A DNA stretch of 64,000 nt from positions 1 to 64,000 of the forward strand of contig NZ_JBELOK010000012.1 in NCBI RefSeq assembly GCF_040276085.1. The letters are read 5' to 3'. Source of the stretch: Castellaniella sp040276085. Its GTDB lineage: Bacteria; Pseudomonadota; Gammaproteobacteria; Burkholderiales; Burkholderiaceae_B. Below the pieces are notes generated by a model. The model made no database searches and was not told the DNA's origin. It saw nothing but the letters and a program-made list of their open reading frames with translations. A program made the position numbers and the translations under genes. Shown here one piece after another: positions 61,730 to 64,000 of the stretch. Each line of letters begins with the position of its first letter. The first letter of the stretch is position 1.

Positions 61730-63001
61730 TTATGCGGCATCCAGTGCCTGGTTGACATCGGCGATCAGGTCGTCAATGTGTTCGATGCCCACGCACAGAC
61801 GAACGAGGTCGGTGCTGACGCCGGCCGTTTTAAGCTCTTCTTCGTTCAGTTGGCGGTGTGTGGTAGTGGCAGGGTGGCATGCCAGGGTTTTGGCGTCGCC
61901 GATATTTACCAGGCGCTTGATCAGCTGCAGCTTGTCCATGAACCGGGTGCAGGCCTCGATCCCGCCCTTGACGCCAAAACTGAACAACGAGGATGGAATT
62001 CCGCCATCGATGTACTTTTGCGCCAGCGCGTAATCGGGGTTGTCTTTGAGGCCGGCAAAATTGACCCAGCCCACCTTGGGATGCTGCTTGAGATGTTGAG
62101 CCAGCGTCAGGGCGTTTGAGCAGTGGCGCTCCATGCGCAAGCCCAGGGTTTCGATACCCTGCAAAATCAGGAACGCATTAAATGGCGAAATCGCCCCGCC
62201 GGTGTTGCGCAAGGCCACGGTACGTGCCCGGCCGGCAAACGGTACGGCGGCGAAATCATCGGCATACACCACGCCGTGGTAGGCGGGCTCTGGCTGGTTG
62301 AATTGTGCAAACCGTGGGTTGTTTTTCCAGGGAAACGTGCCGGCGTCGATCAGGATGCCGCCGATGCTGGTGCCATGGCCGCCCAGGTATTTGGTGAGCG
62401 CGTGGATGACAATGTCGGCGCCGTGTTCGATAGGACGGCACAGGGCGGGGGTGGGTACGGTGTTGTCTACCGCCAGAGGGATGCCTTTGGCGTGTGCGAT
62501 CTTGGCCAGGGCTGAGATATCAACCACATTGCCTGCTGGATTGCCCACTGATTCGCAGTACACCAGGCGGGTGCGGTCGTCGATTGCCTTGGCAAAGGCG
62601 TCGGGGTCGCGACCATCCACCAGGCGGGCCTCGATGCCAAGGTCTTTAAGCGTGTGGCGCAAGAAGGTGTAGGTGCCGCCATATACCTGGCTGGTGGCAA
62701 TGATGTTGTCGCCGGCCTTGGCCACGGTAAGCACGCAGGCCGTAATGGCTGCCATGCCCGAGGCAAATGCCAGACCTGCAGCGCCGCCCTCCAGTTGGGC
62801 GACCCGGTTTTCGAGGACGTCAGTGGTGGGGTTCTGGATGCGCGTATAAATATTGCCGGGTACCTTGAGATCAAACAGATCGGCACCATGCTGCGTGTCG
62901 TCAAAGTAATAGCTGGTGGTTTGGTAAATAGGCACAGCCACCGAATGGGTTTCGGGGTCGCCCGCAAAGCCGCCGTGCACGGCGATGGTGTCGCGTTTCA
63001 T
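61730..63001 (-). CDS. metY: O-acetylhomoserine sulfhydrylase (aminocarboxypropyltransferase) MetY
   Basis: PLP enzyme that joins sulfide with O-acetyl-L-homoserine to give homocysteine, 423 residues. It has the Cys/Met metabolism family pattern: YTRIQNPTTDVLENRVAQLEGG near 60, the ASGMAAI block, the PLP lysine in IHALTKYLGGHGTSIGG (near 205), and the long C-terminal ESIVRLCVGIEHIDDLIADVNQAL-like end. The length above 400 with NYTR/TRIQNPTT favours the O-acetylhomoserine type rather than the O-succinyl type. It would use the sulfide made by the nearby cys genes. GGAGA precedes the ATG. Confidence 0.9.
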   Translation of the reverse strand: MKRDTIAVHGGFAGDPETHSVAVPIYQTTSYYFDDTQHGADLFDLKVPGNIYTRIQNPTTDVLENRVAQLEGGAAGLAFASGMAAITACVLTVAKAGDNIIATSQVYGGTYTFLRHTLKDLGIEARLVDGRDPDAFAKAIDDRTRLVYCESVGNPAGNVVDISALAKIAHAKGIPLAVDNTVPTPALCRPIEHGADIVIHALTKYLGGHGTSIGGILIDAGTFPWKNNPRFAQFNQPEPAYHGVVYADDFAAVPFAGRARTVALRNTGGAISPFNAFLILQGIETLGLRMERHCSNALTLAQHLKQHPKVGWVNFAGLKDNPDYALAQKYIDGGIPSSLFSFGVKGGIEACTRFMDKLQLIKRLVNIGDAKTLACHPATTTHRQLNEEELKTAGVSTDLVRLCVGIEHIDDLIADVNQALDAA

Positions 63002-63080
63002 GCTGTCTCCAAAGTCTGGGGGTCTGGTGCATTGTGTCATAGCTTCCCCGGCCTGTGCTATGCACGGATCGGTATGACAC

Positions 63081-63086
63081 TATAAG
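63081..63086 (+). promoter_or_regulatory. Candidate -10 element for the ZIP gene
   Basis: TATAAG at 63081-63086 is in the 129-bp divergent region between metY and the ZIP transporter. No good -35 box is at 17 bp. A weak prediction. Confidence 0.3.
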
Positions 63087-63130
63087 GACAGGGTATTAAA
63101 CTGGGCGTTTGATGTTTTCCGAGACAAGAC

Positions 63131-63187
63131 ATGAGTGCCGATATCGCCCCCCTGATGTTGCTGGCAATCCAGGCAGGCAATTGCTGA
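63131..63187 (+). CDS. Possible 18-codon leader peptide overlapping the ZIP start
   Basis: ATG 63131 opens an 18-codon frame, MSADIAPLMLLAIQAGNC, ending TGA at 63185-63187. The stop overlaps the ATG of the ZIP gene (TGATG). GAGACAAG lies just upstream. This could couple translation of the ZIP gene to the short frame, or be chance; the peptide resembles nothing I know. Confidence 0.3.
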   Translation: MSADIAPLMLLAIQAGNC

Positions 63188-64000
63188 TGGGCGCTTGGTT
63201 ACTATCCTGGCGCCAGCAGATTGCATTGCACAAGGGGCCTGCAATAGGCCTGTTGGTGGCGTTGCTGGCCATTGCGTGGTTGCTGCTGGATAGCGGGATC
63301 CAATCCTTTGCGGGCCACAATCGGGATTACCTGATGTATGCCCTGGTGGGGGGCACGGCAGGCTTTGGGGCCACTGCGCTGGGTGCCTTGCTGGCGCTGG
63401 CGCTGCACCGGGTGGACGATCGTGCGCAGGATGGCATGCTGGGCTTTGCTGCCGGGATGATGCTGGCAGCGGCTTCTTTTTCGCTGATTTTGCCCGGCCT
63501 GGCCGCGGCCCAGAATCTGTTGGCCAGTGCCAGTGGTGCTGCCGCCATTGTGGTGTTGGGCCTGGGCTTGGGTGTGCTGTTGATGCTGGGGCTGGATTAC
63601 TTTACCCCGCATCGTCACGAAACCACAGGCTCTCATGGCCCTGCCACTGATCGTATCAGCGGCGTCTGGCTGTTTGTTCTGGCCATTATTTTGCACAACC
63701 TGCCCGAAGGCATGGCCATTGGCGTGGGTTTTGCGCAGGGCGACCTCTCGGTGGGTTTGCCCTTAACCTCTGCCATCGCGATTCAGGATATTCCCGAGGG
63801 TCTGGCGGTGGCGCTGGCCTTGCGTGCAATCGGTTTGCGTCCGGGCATTGCGGTGGCTGTGGCCGTGGCTTCAGGCCTGATGGAGCCCCTGGGTGCGCTG
63901 ATGGGCGTTGGCATCGCCAGCGGCTTGCCCATTGCATACCCCATCAGCCTGGGGATTGCCGCGGGTGCCATGATTTTCGTGGTGTCGCACGAGGTCATCC
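63187..64000 (+). CDS. ZIP-family metal transporter (partial, cut by window end)
   Basis: The first 271 residues of a ZIP (ZupT/GufA-like) divalent metal transporter. Hydrophobic segments alternate with short loops, and the two metal-binding motifs are present: HNLPEGMAIGVG (near 174) and AIQDIPEGLAVALALR (near 198). A loop rich in histidine (FTPHRHETTGSHG) near residue 140 is typical of the variable cytoplasmic loop. The frame has no stop before 64000. ZIP transporters usually import zinc, iron or manganese; selectivity is not readable here. The start codon overlaps the stop of a short upstream frame. Confidence 0.85.
   Translation, partial: MGAWLLSWRQQIALHKGPAIGLLVALLAIAWLLLDSGIQSFAGHNRDYLMYALVGGTAGFGATALGALLALALHRVDDRAQDGMLGFAAGMMLAAASFSLILPGLAAAQNLLASASGAAAIVVLGLGLGVLLMLGLDYFTPHRHETTGSHGPATDRISGVWLFVLAIILHNLPEGMAIGVGFAQGDLSVGLPLTSAIAIQDIPEGLAVALALRAIGLRPGIAVAVAVASGLMEPLGALMGVGIASGLPIAYPISLGIAAGAMIFVVSHEVI

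Noticed and set aside
63002..63130. A SAM or SAH riboswitch before metY
   Set aside because: The divergent region is only about 129 bp, and no known riboswitch core or strong terminator-antiterminator pair was seen.

Overview
The window looks like a chromosomal segment of a betaproteobacterium of the order Burkholderiales, most likely family Alcaligenaceae (relatives of Bordetella, Castellaniella, Pusillimonas). The signs are a fused murE-murF gene inside a classical dcw cluster, a type A RNase P RNA, a two-protein CysJ/CysI sulfite reductase next to an iron-sulfur APS reductase, and the moderately high GC content. The genus is inferred. No phage, insertion sequence or CRISPR array was seen.

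Layout. 0-4.5 kb: a small membrane protein, a SWIB-domain protein, pyrC, the ABC-F ATPase uup, and the RNase P RNA gene rnpB. 4.6-9.9 kb: a branched-chain amino acid ABC transporter (livG-livF-livH-livM on the plus strand), with its Tat-type binding protein on the minus strand; the two sides meet at a strong bidirectional terminator. 10.2-28.3 kb: the complete mra/dcw division and cell-wall cluster (mraZ, rsmH, ftsL, ftsI, murEF, mraY, murD, ftsW, murG, murC, ddlB, ftsQ, ftsA, ftsZ), then lpxC. Nine of its gene junctions are 4-base ATGA overlaps. A promoter and a 10-bp-phased array of GTGGG-like boxes, the probable MraZ operator, precede mraZ. 28.3-32.8 kb: a DUF721 (DciA-like) gene, an M23 peptidase gene and secA. 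32.81-33.03 kb: a large imperfect fold-back DNA element.

33.0-39.6 kb is the most accessory-looking part. A LysR regulator with a perfect 23-bp palindrome in front of it is divergent from a short-chain dehydrogenase, the two halves of a split transketolase, and a three-gene TRAP importer with a Tat-type binding protein. No kinase is present. I read it as a substrate-induced catabolic cassette for an unidentified, probably anionic polyol, sugar acid or hydroxy acid.

39.6-48.8 kb: a minus-strand run (inositol monophosphatase, M20 amidohydrolase, acyl-CoA thioesterase, mgtE), then mnmC, a divergent GH31-like glycosidase, a metallophosphoesterase and a tRNA-Lys gene. 49.0-59.7 kb: an assimilatory sulfur locus, cysG-cysH-cysD-cysN on the minus strand and cysJ-cysI-tauE-sqr on the plus strand, around an AT-rich divergent regulatory region. 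Together these genes take sulfate through APS and sulfite to sulfide, and add an exporter and a sulfide:quinone oxidoreductase as likely overflow routes. 59.8-64 kb: a 2-oxoglutarate/Fe(II) dioxygenase, an MFS permease, a sulfide-using O-acetylhomoserine sulfhydrylase (metY), and a ZIP metal transporter cut by the window end.
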